Part shown: positions 41,208 to 53,600 of the stretch, in pieces
Position numbering within the stretch: the stretch's first letter is position 1
How the letters are laid out: each line of letters starts with the position of its first letter
Assembly (NCBI GenBank): GCA_947167935.1
Contig: CAMVJU010000003.1
Coordinates: 62,001 to 126,000 of the forward strand
DNA length: 64,000 nucleotides
Direction of reading: 5' to 3'
Source of the DNA: an uncultured Prevotellaceae bacterium
GTDB lineage: Bacteria; Bacteroidota; Bacteroidia; Bacteroidales; Bacteroidaceae
Made by a program: the position numbers and the translations under genes
The notes under the pieces: generated by a model
The model's input: only the letters and a program-made list of their open reading frames with translations
The model's database searches: none
Told to the model about the DNA's origin: nothing

Positions 41208-41289
41208 AAAAAAGGTCAAGGGGTAACATTGCAAAACACCTGTGGGAATAAGCGTTTTGGGAGATGATGTTACCTCTTGACGTTTTTTT
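41208..41289. terminator. Large two-way terminator
   Basis: GTCAAGGGGTAACAT (41215-41229) pairs with ATGTTACCTCTTGAC (41267-41281), 14 of 15 bases. Six A precede the left arm and seven T follow the right arm, so it could stop transcription on either strand. It probably ends the minus-strand run that finishes with the VanX-like gene. Confidence 0.65.
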
Positions 41290-41339
41290 GCGGCAATAAT
41301 ATATTTTTCTTCAGAATAATCCCACGTTATTTATGTCTC

Positions 41340-42131
41340 TTACTTTATCTGCTTCACAGGGAAGGTGAAGTAGGTATCAGGGAAAGGCTCGTCCTTTAGG
41401 GTGAAGTGCCACCACTCGGTGTCGAAAGGCTTGAAGCCGTGACGGAGCATGGCCTGACGAAGGATCATGCGGTTCTGAAACTGCTCGGGGGTGATGCTGC
41501 GTTTCGGGTTGGCAGGGCTTTTGCTGTTATCGCCCGTGTACTCGCCGGTTTCGGGATTGCCGCAGAAGTCGGGATGGCTCTCTGGGCCGAACCAGTCGAA
41601 GGTTCCGCCCATGTCCACCTCCTTCTCCGTAGCCATGTCGAACAGCGTCAGGTCGAGGGTGGAGCCACGGGTATGACCGCTCTTCAGACAGATATAGTCC
41701 TGTGGAAAGAGCACGCTCTTGTCGAGGTCGGGATAGAAGTAGGACTTCATCAGCGTGTCGGCAATGTCCTCGGCCCAGCGCACGAAGTGGTCGACACCCT
41801 TCTGCGGGCGGTAGGCATCGTAGATCTTCAGGCGATATCCAAGTGCCTTTACATCATCGCTCACGGCCTTCAAGCTGTCGGCAGCCTGACGGGTGAGCAG
41901 CGCCGTCGGCTCCTCATAGCCGTCAATGCGGGTTCCCACGAAGTTGTATGTGCCGAAGTAACGAATCTCCAGAATCACATCGGGCACTACGTCGGTAATA
42001 GTCACAAACTGGCTGGCATCGTCAGTCGCGCTGACCGCCGTGCTCTTCTTGCTTTCCGAAAAGCAGGACACCAGCGTCATGCCGCAGATTGTCAGGATGG
42101 CGGCATGCATCCATAGTGTGCTTTTTCTCAT
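41340..42131 (-). CDS. D-alanyl-D-alanine dipeptidase (VanX/DdpX type), lipoprotein
   Basis: 263 aa. Lipobox LVSC (Cys23). M15D zinc dipeptidase motifs: YDAYRPQKGVDHFVRWAED, the metal-binding SGHTRGSTLDLTLFD (SxHxxGxxxD) and the catalytic EWWHFTL. Hydrolyses D-Ala-D-Ala, most likely for peptidoglycan recycling rather than vancomycin resistance, since no vanH or vanA-like gene is adjacent. Last gene of a same-strand run, 4 bp after the cupin gene. Confidence 0.9.
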   Translation of the reverse strand: MRKSTLWMHAAILTICGMTLVSCFSESKKSTAVSATDDASQFVTITDVVPDVILEIRYFGTYNFVGTRIDGYEEPTALLTRQAADSLKAVSDDVKALGYRLKIYDAYRPQKGVDHFVRWAEDIADTLMKSYFYPDLDKSVLFPQDYICLKSGHTRGSTLDLTLFDMATEKEVDMGGTFDWFGPESHPDFCGNPETGEYTGDNSKSPANPKRSITPEQFQNRMILRQAMLRHGFKPFDTEWWHFTLKDEPFPDTYFTFPVKQIK

Positions 42132-42135
42132 ACCG

Positions 42136-42639
42136 TCAATCTAATGGAATCTCCGGATGCTGCACGGCGAGGGGCAGACCGTCCTGCGAGAGGTAGAACA
42201 TATAGAGGATGACGGGCTTCGTGCCGCGGTTTTCGCCGTGATGGATGGTGTTCACCATCTCCACGACGGCCTCGCCCTCATGAACCGTCTTCTCCTTGCC
42301 GTCCTGGCCGATGATAGTCAGTTCGCCCTGTACCAGTATACCGTAGTTCATCACGGGGTGGTGGTGCCAGCCCAGCTTCTGTCCGGCAGGGAACTCATAC
42401 TTCACGGCCACCAGCTCCGGACGGCCCTGCAGATAGTCGGGCAGCTCCACGCCATCCCAGCTCTGGCTGGTGCGTATCAGTTCTTCACTCTTCACCGCCT
42501 GTGCGGTTGTTTCCTCCTGTACAGTAGTTTCCTGTACATTTGCTTCCTGTACTGTAGCTTTCTTGCAGCCCGTCATGAAGACCGTTGTGCCGCTGAGTGT
42601 CAGGGTGGCGGCAAGCACCCAAATGAATCGTTGTTTCAT
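42136..42639 (-). CDS. Cupin-domain lipoprotein
   Basis: 167 aa. Signal peptide with lipobox FMTGC (Cys25), a linker containing three 5-residue repeats (ATVQE, ANVQE, TTVQE), then a single cupin barrel with KLGWHHHPVMNYGILVQGELTI (His-rich metal site) and the second motif NTIHHGENRG. Small cupins of this type bind a metal and often a small ligand; no activity can be named. Gap of 4 bp to the VanX-like gene. Confidence 0.82.
   Translation of the reverse strand: MKQRFIWVLAATLTLSGTTVFMTGCKKATVQEANVQETTVQEETTAQAVKSEELIRTSQSWDGVELPDYLQGRPELVAVKYEFPAGQKLGWHHHPVMNYGILVQGELTIIGQDGKEKTVHEGEAVVEMVNTIHHGENRGTKPVILYMFYLSQDGLPLAVQHPEIPLD
42514..42558. repeat. 15-bp tandem repeat in the cupin lipoprotein linker
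   Basis: Three units of 15 bp sharing CCTGTAC (coding GTACAGGA), encoding the VQE-containing linker repeats. Confidence 0.8.
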
Positions 42640-42672
42640 TATAGTTTTGTTTAAATGTAAAAGTAACGGATA

Positions 42673-43695
42673 TTATAGTCTCATGCCCAGGAAGGCACGG
42701 GCACGCCATTTGTTCTGGTTGACGACTATGACATTATCGTCGAAGACTGAGTTGTTCATGACGAGGGTGGCACCAGCAAAGTAGCGGGGCGAGAAGTTGC
42801 GGACGATGGCAACCCGCTCGTTGAAAATCATGTTGAAGCGCATGCGCTGGGCCCACTTACGCTCGCCGTTCACGGTGAAGTTGTTGCGGTTGTAGACCAC
42901 GAAGGTGGGGAGCATGGAGAAGTGGAGCAGCCACTTCTTGCCAATGACCCAGTTGTAGCCGTAGCCGCCGCCGATGCCGAAATGGCCGATGTAGATGCGC
43001 GTGTCGGGGGCATCGGGATTCCTCGCTTTCAAGGCGTCGTTGGTCTCGATGCTGCCTCCTTGATAGCTGATGCCCGCCAGCCACGAGCCTGCCGAGCGGC
43101 GCTGGATATAGCTCTGGGTGAAAGCGGCAGGAAAGGAGAAGCGGCGATGGTTGAAGGTGTAGTAGCCCGCCAGGTTGATGACCTTCAGCGTGACATCGCC
43201 CGACTCCAAGCGGCTGTCATTATCGCCACGCTCAATGTCGCCTGCCAACGACTCCGACCGCTGGTAGCTGAAATCGAGGCTCAGCTTGCTGCTATAGTAG
43301 TTGAGATTGAACTCATAGTCCTTATAGATGCCACTCCATTTGTAGGGGTTGATGGCCATTCCGATGCCTATTCCACGGTAGATTCCGGCTATGGAGAAAG
43401 TCGTCTTATGGCTGGTGCTGAGGTCGGCCCTGCAATAGGTGTCATTCACCGTTCCCTTTGCATGGAAGTCGTTGCCTGTCTGGTTCATCCTCACTTTCAG
43501 CGTCAGGCGTCCCTCAGGTCTGACAACGTAGTTGGTGTCGTAGGGTATCTTGTAGTATCGGGCAGCAAGGGCACTATCCACCCGCGACATCATCTGCTGG
43601 TCGCGACTCTGGGCTGCAATTTGTTCGGAATTTTGCGCCCGTACGCCCAAGGCAAACATTATAGCGGTAACGATAACCAATGGAATATGTTTCAT
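42673..43695 (-). CDS. DUF4421 family outer-membrane protein
   Basis: 340 aa. Signal peptide (ending GVRA), then a YYKIPYDTNYVVRPEGRLTLKVRMNQTG segment and alternating amphipathic strands (TTFSIAGIYRGIGIGMAINPYKWSGIYKDYEFNLNYYSS) ending in Phe/Leu, the pattern of an outer-membrane beta-barrel; matches DUF4421. Role unknown. Member of the run from 56.2 to 41.3 kb. Confidence 0.82.
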   Translation of the reverse strand: MKHIPLVIVTAIMFALGVRAQNSEQIAAQSRDQQMMSRVDSALAARYYKIPYDTNYVVRPEGRLTLKVRMNQTGNDFHAKGTVNDTYCRADLSTSHKTTFSIAGIYRGIGIGMAINPYKWSGIYKDYEFNLNYYSSKLSLDFSYQRSESLAGDIERGDNDSRLESGDVTLKVINLAGYYTFNHRRFSFPAAFTQSYIQRRSAGSWLAGISYQGGSIETNDALKARNPDAPDTRIYIGHFGIGGGYGYNWVIGKKWLLHFSMLPTFVVYNRNNFTVNGERKWAQRMRFNMIFNERVAIVRNFSPRYFAGATLVMNNSVFDDNVIVVNQNKWRARAFLGMRL

Positions 43696-43774
43696 CTCTG
43701 TTTCTCAATAACTATGCATTTTCATATTTCCTTGCCAGCCGGAACTGATGGCGGTAGACGAGGCAGGCCCCTTT

Positions 43775-44635
43775 TCAGGGTACTATTTTCTTCTTCCCTT
43801 CATCGATGATAACACCATGTGTTGTTTTGTCGGCTGGAGTGCCGTCGAGGCGATAGATGCGGGCTGACTGCTGCGGGCTGACGTTCAAAGTACGGACTTC
43901 TGTTGTCTGCCCTGTCTTTTCTGCATACTCGGCACGGGCTTTCTTCATCTGCTCGAGGAAACGCTCACTAGTGTGCAGACGGGCGTAGGCGGCGGAGGCT
44001 GCCAGACGGGCGGCATCGGTGTCGCTCTGCCAGTGGGCACCCACCACCAGACGGTTCTCGCCATAGCGGTAGCCACGGGCAAGGATCTCGGTGGCGCGGT
44101 CGGGGTTGATTTCCGTCATCAGCAGGGCCGCGCTCCATCCCAGCAGGGTATGGCCGGAGGGGAAGGAGCCGTTCTTTCGCAGGGCCTCCTCATCCTCGGG
44201 AGTCAGCGTCGGCTCGTTGAACACCATGAAGGGGCGGCGGCGCATGTACTCCCGCTTGGGCTTGGTGCAGATGCTGTCGCACGTGGCCGTGCCTTCGAGC
44301 AGCACCTTATAGATTTCGGGCGTCTCCTCCTGACTGATCTTCATACCGAAGGCTTCCTCAAACTCGGCCAGTATGGTGGGCAGCCCATAGACGGCATCGC
44401 GTTCAGCCTGGGCGGCCCGCTCGGGGTCCTTGCGCATCTCCTTGCCCCAGTAGTAGCGGGCCACGTCGTTCATGAAGGCCACCGACGTGCTGTCGGGCGG
44501 CCCGGGCAGGAACACCATCATGTCGGGCATCTCGCCCTGGGTGAAATATGCATCCACAACCGGCAGCTCTTCCTGAGCATTCACACCCATTGCAGCCATC
44601 ATGGCGGCTGCGGCCAGCAATAGCGTCTTTTTCAT
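43775..44635 (-). CDS. Class A nonspecific acid phosphatase (PAP2 fold) with C-terminal sorting-like tail
   Basis: 286 aa. Signal peptide (ending GVNA). Class A acid phosphatase signature: KREYMRRRPF, GSFPSGHTLLGWSAAL and RLVVGAHWQSDTDAARL, full catalytic set. After the catalytic domain comes a short tail (NVSPQQSARIYRLDGTPADKTTHGVIIDEGKKKIVP) like the truncated T9SS-type tails of other exported proteins in this window. Probably scavenges phosphate from nucleotides or sugar phosphates outside the cell. Confidence 0.88.
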   Translation of the reverse strand: MKKTLLLAAAAMMAAMGVNAQEELPVVDAYFTQGEMPDMMVFLPGPPDSTSVAFMNDVARYYWGKEMRKDPERAAQAERDAVYGLPTILAEFEEAFGMKISQEETPEIYKVLLEGTATCDSICTKPKREYMRRRPFMVFNEPTLTPEDEEALRKNGSFPSGHTLLGWSAALLMTEINPDRATEILARGYRYGENRLVVGAHWQSDTDAARLAASAAYARLHTSERFLEQMKKARAEYAEKTGQTTEVRTLNVSPQQSARIYRLDGTPADKTTHGVIIDEGKKKIVP

Positions 44636-44677
44636 TATGCAATATTTTTTTTCAACTGTTTGACTGGGAAAATGAAA

Positions 44678-47600
44678 TTACTTTTTTGTTTTAATGACTA
44701 CGGTTTCACCACGATGGATATAGATGCCCGGCTGTATGGGTCGGCGACCTATCTTGAAGCCCTGCAGGGTGTACCATTCGGTGTCATCGTCGGCAGAAAC
44801 GCTGACAGTATGTATGCCCTGCGAGACTTTGTCCAAGTCTAACACGTATGGCTGTTCCAGTGTTCCGTAGGCACCGTCGCTGACAAAGTATTTCTCGTTC
44901 TCTATTACGTACTCCTGGCCATTGTGATAGACACGCAGCTCGATGGTGGCATCCTTGTCATCAGCCGACGAACCCATGACGGTGAGGAAGTAGTAGCCGC
45001 CGCTGAATCCTATGGCTCCGCGGCACTCGCCATTGATAAAGGCTCCTACCTCGGCATCCTCAATGCGCTCGTTGTTTTTCTCCACGACGGTAATGAATGC
45101 CATATTGTCGGGGAACTGGCTGTCATCGACCGGAGTGTAGTGAGAGGTGAGGGGCGAGGGGCGAGAGGACAACCTGCGGCCGTGGGCAGTACCGGCAAAT
45201 GTTCGCGGATAGTGGAACGTCTTGGCGGTTGCCGCCTTCGACTCGTAGATGTAGCCCTCGCCAGGCACAATGCTCTCCAAGATTCCCTCCCAGGTACCAC
45301 GGCTGCCGAAGATGGCGTAGGCACGGCGGCTCTTCACCATGTCGCCCACCTCGGGCCGCAGGTCGGCAAAGGCCTCATCAAGCGACATGACGTTGCCTGA
45401 CAATGTGCCAATCCAGTTGTATCCATTTCGAATGGTCTGTGCACGCTCTGCTACGTCGATAGTTTTGCCAAAAATGTCGAGCGAGGTGTTCGACGACACC
45501 TGTACCTTATACATGTTACCGGGTTCCATGTCTGTCAGTGTTCCGTCGACCTTGCTGCCGTCGCTGGCTACCGAGGCAAAAGCCGTCTTGCCCTTGACAA
45601 TCTGGAACTTCTTCAAATCCTTCGAGGCCTTAGGCAGGATATCTCTGATAGCCGTCGACTCGGGCTGCACATAGAGGGACATCCATGTCCATCCCTTGGG
45701 CAGCGAAACGGTCTGCAGCACATTGTCTGTAGAGCGGAATGCCACAGGATTGTCGTAGGTGCCGATGATAGCATCGGGTGTGTACATCAGGTTGGTGCTC
45801 TTCTCACCGTCAGGCATGGTGAGCTCCACGATGGGATAGATGATACCCGTCGTCGCATCGTACATCTTGAACGTCAGGTTACGCTGGCCAGTGCTTAGGT
45901 CGGTGGGTGCGGCACCATAGACGATCATGTCCACATAGTAGGCATCGCGGGTGCTGACATACTTTGGACGTGCCACGCCACAGCAGAGTCCCATGTCGTC
46001 GAAGGCAGCAACCACTGACTCAGTGTATTCGCAAATCTTATCGTCGATGTACACCTGTCCCGTCAGGGTCATGTTGCTCTCATAGCGGTCTTCATCGACG
46101 GCCCATTCGGGTTCGTCGCCCTCAACGGTGATATTGCACTGCTGTACGCGGCGGATGCCCAGATGGTCGGTAAGGTAGACATAGACCACGTACTTACCTA
46201 CGGGAACCATCTTTCCTATGTAGAACTCGAGGTAGTCCTGGTCGTTCTCAATCGTTCCGATAGGCTTGTCGACGGTCATCCATGTGGGCAGACCGCTGAT
46301 TTCGTAGCTCTGCGGCTGTCCTGTCCTGTTATAGATGGGAATGATGTATGAAAGCTCTTCGTTCCACTTCTTGTAGTGTGTTGTAGGAAAGAGCTGCTGG
46401 TTGCCATTCCTCCAGTCGACGCTGGCGAAGTCGGCATGGAACATCCACTCGGCTGTCTCGGAGTTGTTGCCGTGCTCGTCTTTGATAAAGTCAACCTTGG
46501 CCACGAAGTCGTTGCCATCCATCAGCGGCAGCGAGGTGTCGGGGAAGCTGAAGTAGACCTGGTCGGCAGAAACCGTGAAGTTGAACTGCGTGTCTTCCAT
46601 GCGCAACCTCGTGGAGCCAGGCTTCAGGGCAGGAGCGTTGAGGGCCTGTGTCGGGGATTGACTATTGGCAATCTTCAGTTGCGAGTCTTTCTGACCGAAG
46701 TTGGCGGTAGAGAAGGTGGTTATCACAGTGCCCTGCTCGTTGCGGTTGATTTCCTCCATGGGGAAGTAGCCCACCAATCCGGGATAGCTGTTGTCCATGC
46801 GCTCGTACATACGCTTGCTGATGAGGGCTCCGTCGAGGGCAGCGCCCCAGATACGAATTTCGTCGACATCGCCCGTGAAGCGGTTGATCTCCGCATCGCC
46901 ATCATAGGCACCGCCAATTGTCAGGTAGTGTGAGCTGAAGCCGGGCACGCTGGCTTCGGGCAGCACCTTCACCGCCTGTCCATCGATGTAGGCAATGGCA
47001 CTGGTGCCGCGACGCACGTTGAAGGCCAGGTGATGCCAGTTGCCGTCGCAGTAGTTATTGTCACTCAGTGTGATTTCGTTATTGGTGGTTGTCAGAATCA
47101 GCTTCCCGTCGCTGAATCCGATGACGGTATTTTCCACCGACACTAGGGTGGCAGCATCGTTGTTGTCGGCCTCATCGCCGCGGAACCACATCTCGAAGGC
47201 GAAGTTATCGGTCTTTGCAGGATTGAAGGTCGAGATGTCAACCTTCAGCGGGCTGCCCTCTTCGCCTGAGAGGTGGGCGGCGCGATTCTCGTTGTTGATA
47301 TACCAGCTCTCGCTATCCATGTGCATGTGGCGCGAACGGGCCAGGTCGGTGATTTGCGTGCCGTGGCCTTCGTCCATACGCCAATAGCCCACGAGTCCTG
47401 GTGTGTAGGATGCCCGCTTCTCGAGTCGCTTCTCATAGAGTTCAGTAGCTGTCACTTCGGAGTTCCAGATAGAGAGGCCGGCAATCATTCCCGTCATGCC
47501 GTCGCCACCGATGCCCAGCTTGCCATGACTGCTGAGATCTTTTGCAATGACGTTCTCGCCCACATAGATGGGCTTTTTATCATTGGCCGTGGCATAGAGC

Positions 47601-50600
47601 ATGGTGATGCGGTTCTCGGGATTGTCGGCATCCTTGCGGTCATAGTTCAGCGCCATGTATACCCATTGGTTGTCGGGAATCCTAGTATTGGTATCATAGA
47701 CAGCATCTTCGTTGCCGATGCGTGCCCGCAGCATACCGTCGTCATGGGTTGAGAGCGAAAGCAGGTTGTCGTCGGTGCCCACGCTGACGATGGTGCCGTC
47801 GCCCTGGCGGTAGAACCACAGGTCGAAGGCATAGTCATAGTTCGCCAGGTCGTACATAGCATCGGTCTCGATGCGCTTGCCGTTGAGCTGTGCTGCCACA
47901 TCGGGCGCACTCGTAGCCACAGCATTGTTCAGGCCGCCCTCGATGCGGAAGTTGTCGCTCTTGCTCAGCGAGTTGCCGTTGAGCACCTCGTTGAAGCGTA
48001 TGTGCATGTTGTTGCGGTTCATATAGGTCAGCCAGCCGTCCTCGGGACTTACCATGCCCAGGATCTTCGGGCCGTGGGTGTCCTGCGTCACCTCGATGAT
48101 GTTGCTCTCGTAGGTCACATCGTCGTTGCCATACTTGCCGAAGGTCTGAGCCTGCAGCTCGTAGAGGCCGTCCTCGGCAAAGGCTACCGAGTCTGCAAAC
48201 TGGCTGCCTTGTGGCATGGGCTCGTAACCCATCGTGAGCAGGCTGTCGACGGTGGTCCATTGCTTGACAACGTTCCACGTGTCGGTGCCCTTGCGGCGGA
48301 AGCGCAGGCGGATGCCCTGCAGGTTTTTGTCCTGACGGTCGAGGTTGTACATCTTGGCAATGATGCCGCCATTGTCCTTCAGGTATTCCTGGTTGAGCAC
48401 GGTGTGATCGACAGCCAGGTCGACATGGGCCGACGACGGCACGAAGTGTACGCGAAGCGTCACCTTGTCGCTTTCGATGCTCGGGTCTTTCTCGGACTTC
48501 AGCTGCACAACGATGTCTTCGTAGTCAATGATGCTCGGGTCACTCTGACGTACGATGAGGGTCTTCTCGACGGTCTCGCCGCCCTTCATCTTGATGAGTC
48601 GTCCGTCCTTGCCGTTGCTCAGCACGGCCCCGTCGACCAAGAGGATAGCGCCATTGGGATTGCTGCCTTCCTTCACCTGCAGCACGTAGTTGCAGATGTC
48701 GTTGGTCTCGCTCTGGTTCGACAGCTGCAGCACGAACTTCGCATCGCTGCCAGTAGGCACGTCGGTCAGCTCGCTGCTGCCCTTCACCTTCAGCTGCGGG
48801 TTCTCCACCTTCATCGTAGCCTCGTTGAGCTGTGTTCCCTTCTGGTAGAACTTGGTGTAGCTGGCACCCTCATACGGGTTGACGGTCTGTCCGCCACGTG
48901 TGCGGAAGATGGGGCCCCATCCTGCAGGCGACTTGTAGACATCGACCGAGAGGGCCGTGCGCACGTCGCCGTCGCTCATTGTCCATGCCACGGTACTCGT
49001 CCTCGTTGTGAGCGTGTCATTGCTATAGCCGGTGCCAGAGTTGTCGGTGTAGTTGAACAGTACATTGAAACCGGCATCATTCACCAGCGGACCATATTTA
49101 TTGTCTATAGACACGGTGTGCGTGTAGCTGTGAGAGTGCGTATAGCCTTTCTTCGTCGAGTTCTCTGTTGTCTGGCTTATCTTGGTTCCACTGGCAATTG
49201 AATAGTTGTCGATGAAACAGTCATTATCATTGAAGGCAGTGAGTTTGTCTTCCTCATTATCGGCAATACGCTGTTTCCACAACCTGATCTGGTTGATGGC
49301 GTATTCCACCTCGTCTTTTGCATCCTTGCTCTCTGTGCCGTCTATCATGCGATAGCTGGGGTAGCCGTTTGCGGCAGCCATCTGATCGGAAGTCCAGTAG
49401 TCGCGGTCGCCGTTGGTGTGTCCGTACTCCTCATCCTCAGGCGTATACTTAGTGTAGTACATCACCTTGCCAGGCACCACTGGTGTATTACTTAAATCCC
49501 AGTGGTTGCCTGTGATGTGACCTTCTTCCAACTTAGTGCGGATTATCTCTTCCCAGTTGGGTATGAGTGTGTTGAGAATATAGGCCTGCGGATAGACGAA
49601 AGTAGTTCCAAAGCTCTGACTGACGGTGATGCCGCTCTTCTCTTCAAGCTTAAAGGTGCCGTCTTCCTGCTTGAAGAGGCCGAGGATGCGGCCTTTGCTG
49701 AAGAGCAGGTTGGTGGCGCGTCCGACATAGGTGTCACCACCTTCGGGTGCGAAACTCATGGTTGCAAGGTCTATGACCATCGAGCTGGGCGTGGTCATCT
49801 GTTCGCTCACCGTGTAGGAATGGTCGTCAACTTCCGTGTCTTTGTCCGAGTAGGTGTCATAACCTGTTACCGTTTGCTGGGAGACGAACTTGAATTTCGA
49901 CTTGGCCATCACCGCAAATCCCAACACCTCGCCTGAGACAATCTCCCAAGTTGGTGTTTCGCTCAAGTAGAAACCGCCGCCATCTTTTTCGCTGGAATTG
50001 TTGTAAACCTCCGTGTGAGCGTATGAGGTGAGCGTCTTTTGGGTGGCAGATGCCACAGAGGTGGAACCTGGCGGACGGCGGATCACCATGTTGACATCGT
50101 CAGGACCGCTCGTCACGAAGTTTGTGCCGGAGCCGATGCTACCCAACAAGATCAGGTCGAGCGCTTCGGTCTTTGAGTTGGGTGCCTGCCACATGGTGGT
50201 GCGTCCGTCAATTTTCACACCGATGCTGAGGTTACGCAGGTTGCCTGCGGCCAGGTTGGGGAATCCGCCATCCCACTGATAGGCGATGTGTCCTGTGGAG
50301 TCGGGCACAACTTGGATGTTCAGGGTGGTGTAGGCCTCGCCCACCTCTACTTCCTCACCATTGATGGTGGCTTTCTCGGCAAAGATGGTAGTGGTGGCAC
50401 TGGCATCGTTCATGATGGTGAACACGGCATCCCGTGGAATCTCCTTGTATTCCTTCTTGGTGTCAAGGTTGGTGTATTGTTCAGAGACGCTGATGTCGAA
50501 ATCGTATAGCTTATCCTGCTGGAACAGCGGATATTGGTAGACGTATTCATAGCCGTTCGAGGTGTATTTCACCACCTGTACAGAATCTAGGCTGTTATCA

Positions 50601-53600
50601 AGGTTGGTGACACCAATCTTGTGCTCGCCGAAGGCACCGTTCTTCATGCCTTGCTGCACAACATTGATGGTAGGATTGGAGCGATACTGTCGGATCATCT
50701 TTGCACTATACAGGTATTCCGACTTAACGTTATCAACCACCATCGAGTCTTTCTTCATCTTTTCCTCGATGGCGTTGGTGGCATCAATCATTGGCAGGTT
50801 CTGGGCAAAGACCGGCTCATTGTCGTATTCGGTGCCGCCCACGAACTTGATGCTTTCCACCTTGTACTTCAGCGGGGGCAGCATGGCTGAGAACTCACCC
50901 GTCTTCTCATCGGTCGTGATATAAATGAAATAGGTGTCGTCGTGGTCGCCACCGGCACGGTAGGCCGTGCTCTGGATTCTGTCGGTGGCACTCTGCACGG
51001 GGATGTTCTCAGTGCCGAAGGTGCCGTCGCCGTGGCTGTCGACAATATAGTTGAACGAGCATTGCGACTCCTTGCCCAAGCTGAGCTTGATGGTGGCCTT
51101 ACCCAGGCGGTTCACGCTGCGGTTGAAGCCTACGGGCTCGTTCAGGTCGGTGAAGCCGCCGTTGATACGGCCGGTGACGTTGACCAGCGTGGAGTCGACG
51201 AAGTTGACGGTCTCGGCACGCTTGAAGTCGTAGGTCGAGCCATCGAGCGGGAACGAGGTGAACTTGTGTCCGTTCATGTAGCACTCTATCAGGTGTTTGC
51301 CGATAGGCACGGCAATCTCGAACTCGCCGTTGGCATCGCTGTACACGCCCTCTTTCGCCTGTACCAGCGAGCCGTCGATCATAAACTGGACGCTATCCAC
51401 GGGAATGTTAGTGTTCAGGTAGGTCACCTTACCACGTACGGGGAATGACGACACGTCGGTGAAGTCGTAGCTGTTGAGCGTCAGGCTGCCGTTGCCGATG
51501 AAGCCGTTGCGCGACAGGGGCGAGAACTCGTGGATGCCGCGAGTCGGCGTGATGGTGTAGGTGGAGCCACTGCCCACGAAGGGTATGCCGCGGATGATGT
51601 ACTCACCGTTCTCGTTGGTCACGGCATAGCGCGACAGCTGGTTGTCGACGGGCACGATACTGGATGCAGAGATGTTGTTGCCCACCTTGGCATGACGGCC
51701 ATTCGGCATGTCGTTGGCGTAGGATGCATCGAAGACGTAGCGGCTCAGCCCTTCGTCCAAAGGCCAGTAGAGTGCCAAGCCCTGCTCACGGCCGTTCAGC
51801 ACGCGGTCGGTATAGTTGTCTTTCTCCTTGTCGGTCAATATGTGATTCCATACACGTACCTCGGCAAGGTTGCCACGGAAAGCCTCGTCAGTCTCCAGGT
51901 ATTTGCAACCGCCCACAGAGAACGGCAGTGTGGTTTCACTACCAACCACCTCAGTAATCATATTGGGGAAGTAGTTCTTCTTTCCGAAATCGGTAGATAG
52001 GTTATAAGCGGTCAAGACAGTCTCCTGGGAGGTTCCATCGGGCATATACATGCAAATGCCGTTGTAGATATAGCAGCCATCGGGAATCTCACCCTTCTGA
52101 TTTTCCACGAAGTGGTGTTGCTTGTCAGAGACATGGTCACCAGTTCCTATCAGCTTGAAATTGTCATCGACCGACAACGAAATGCTCTCGCCCGAATACT
52201 GGCAGCCAACCAGCGAATAGATGCCGGAAGGAATGGTCAGGCCTGAGTCGTACAACGATCCTGTCCATGAGTGATCAATGTACTCTACTGGCTCAGGAAG
52301 CTGTATGGTCTTTGAAAAAGCACGGTACCAGAGGTAGTGTGATGATGTGCTCCACCATCCAGCACTGACCTGTTCGTAGCCATCGGCGTACATCTTGTCA
52401 TTGTTTGCGTTCTTGTCATCGCTGGTACAGAACACCCAGGTCTGATACTCATCGCTATAGTAGGACTCCGACCCGCCGTCATTGATAGCCGTGTCGTCCT
52501 CAATAAAGACCTTGATGGCTTTGTATTCTGATATGATCTTTTCTGATTTCGTGATGGGTCCCGTCTTCTCATAAAGAAGTTTGTAGCCATCGCCTTGCCG
52601 GCTGCCTAAGAGAAGACGTCCGAGACCAGGAATCTCACCAATGACGGCTCCCTCGCTGAGTCCGCCATCAGGACGCACAAACATCTGCACGGTGTAGTCC
52701 TTGTCGCTGCCGAATACCTTGGCCATCTCGGCACTGTCTGCCTCCCATGCAATACCCGTCGAGGCGCCATCGACATACTGCGAGGCACCCTTCACCACGT
52801 TGTCATCGCCGGTATTCGAGGGACGCAGCGAGAGACGCACGTCCTCGACAGCCGAACCCGAGCCGAAGGTGACACGGCCCGAGATGACACCGCGTGCCTG
52901 ACAGAAGCCCACGTCGTAGAGGGTGTTCTGCAGCGTGTTGCCGCTGTATACCTCAATCTTGTACTCGTAGTAGTAGCCTGGCTGTACGGTGTTGTCCTCG
53001 TAGGTGTAGAGTTCCGATGTGCCATTGGCAGTATGGATGCGCATAAACTCGCTGCTGCTGTTGACATAGCGGCGCGAAAGGACGTAGGTGCTGTTTTCCG
53101 AACCTATCTGGTTGGCAGTCCACGACAGGCGCACTGTAGCATCGTGCGTGCCCTTCGTGGCCTCAAAAGTCTTCACCTGGGAGCCGGAAAGCAGACCCGC
53201 ATAGACGGCATCGCTCTCAAAATGATACTTGTCGTTGACCAGCGACAGGCGCACCTTGTACTGATAGCGCGTGGAGACGTTGGGTAGGTCACTATCGACA
53301 AACGACAGCGAGGCGCCGGCTGCAGGCTGGGCATCGCCGGTGACGCTGCCATACTCAGTCCAGTCGCCTTCCTCGGTAGTTTTGCGCAACACCTTGAAGT
53401 TGACGGTAGCGGCCTCGGTCGGCACACGGGAATACTGCCAGGTGAGCTTCACTTTATCGGTCACACTGATATCCTGCTGCAGGGTGTGGATTGCCATGCT
53501 GGGAGCGGTGCTCATACCGTCGGAGATGCTGTAACCCAGCTTGGCCAGCAGGGCGTCGTCAGGACTGTTCAACATGCCTGAGTTGATGCTCTTGCCTATC

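Noticed and set aside
40983..41339. Cobalamin riboswitch upstream of the MetH-like fusion
   Set aside because: I looked for the B12-box word and the expected long structured leader; the promoter lies only 7 bp before the ATG, leaving no room for it.
41340..42131. Vancomycin-resistance determinant (vanX)
   Set aside because: No D-lactate dehydrogenase or D-Ala-D-Lac ligase gene is adjacent and the protein is a lipoprotein; a recycling role is more likely.
48002..49201. 399-codon plus-strand frame inside the giant gene
   Set aside because: The minus strand carries one unbroken 10-kb frame with recognisable domains; the plus-strand frame is Val/His/Leu-rich noise.
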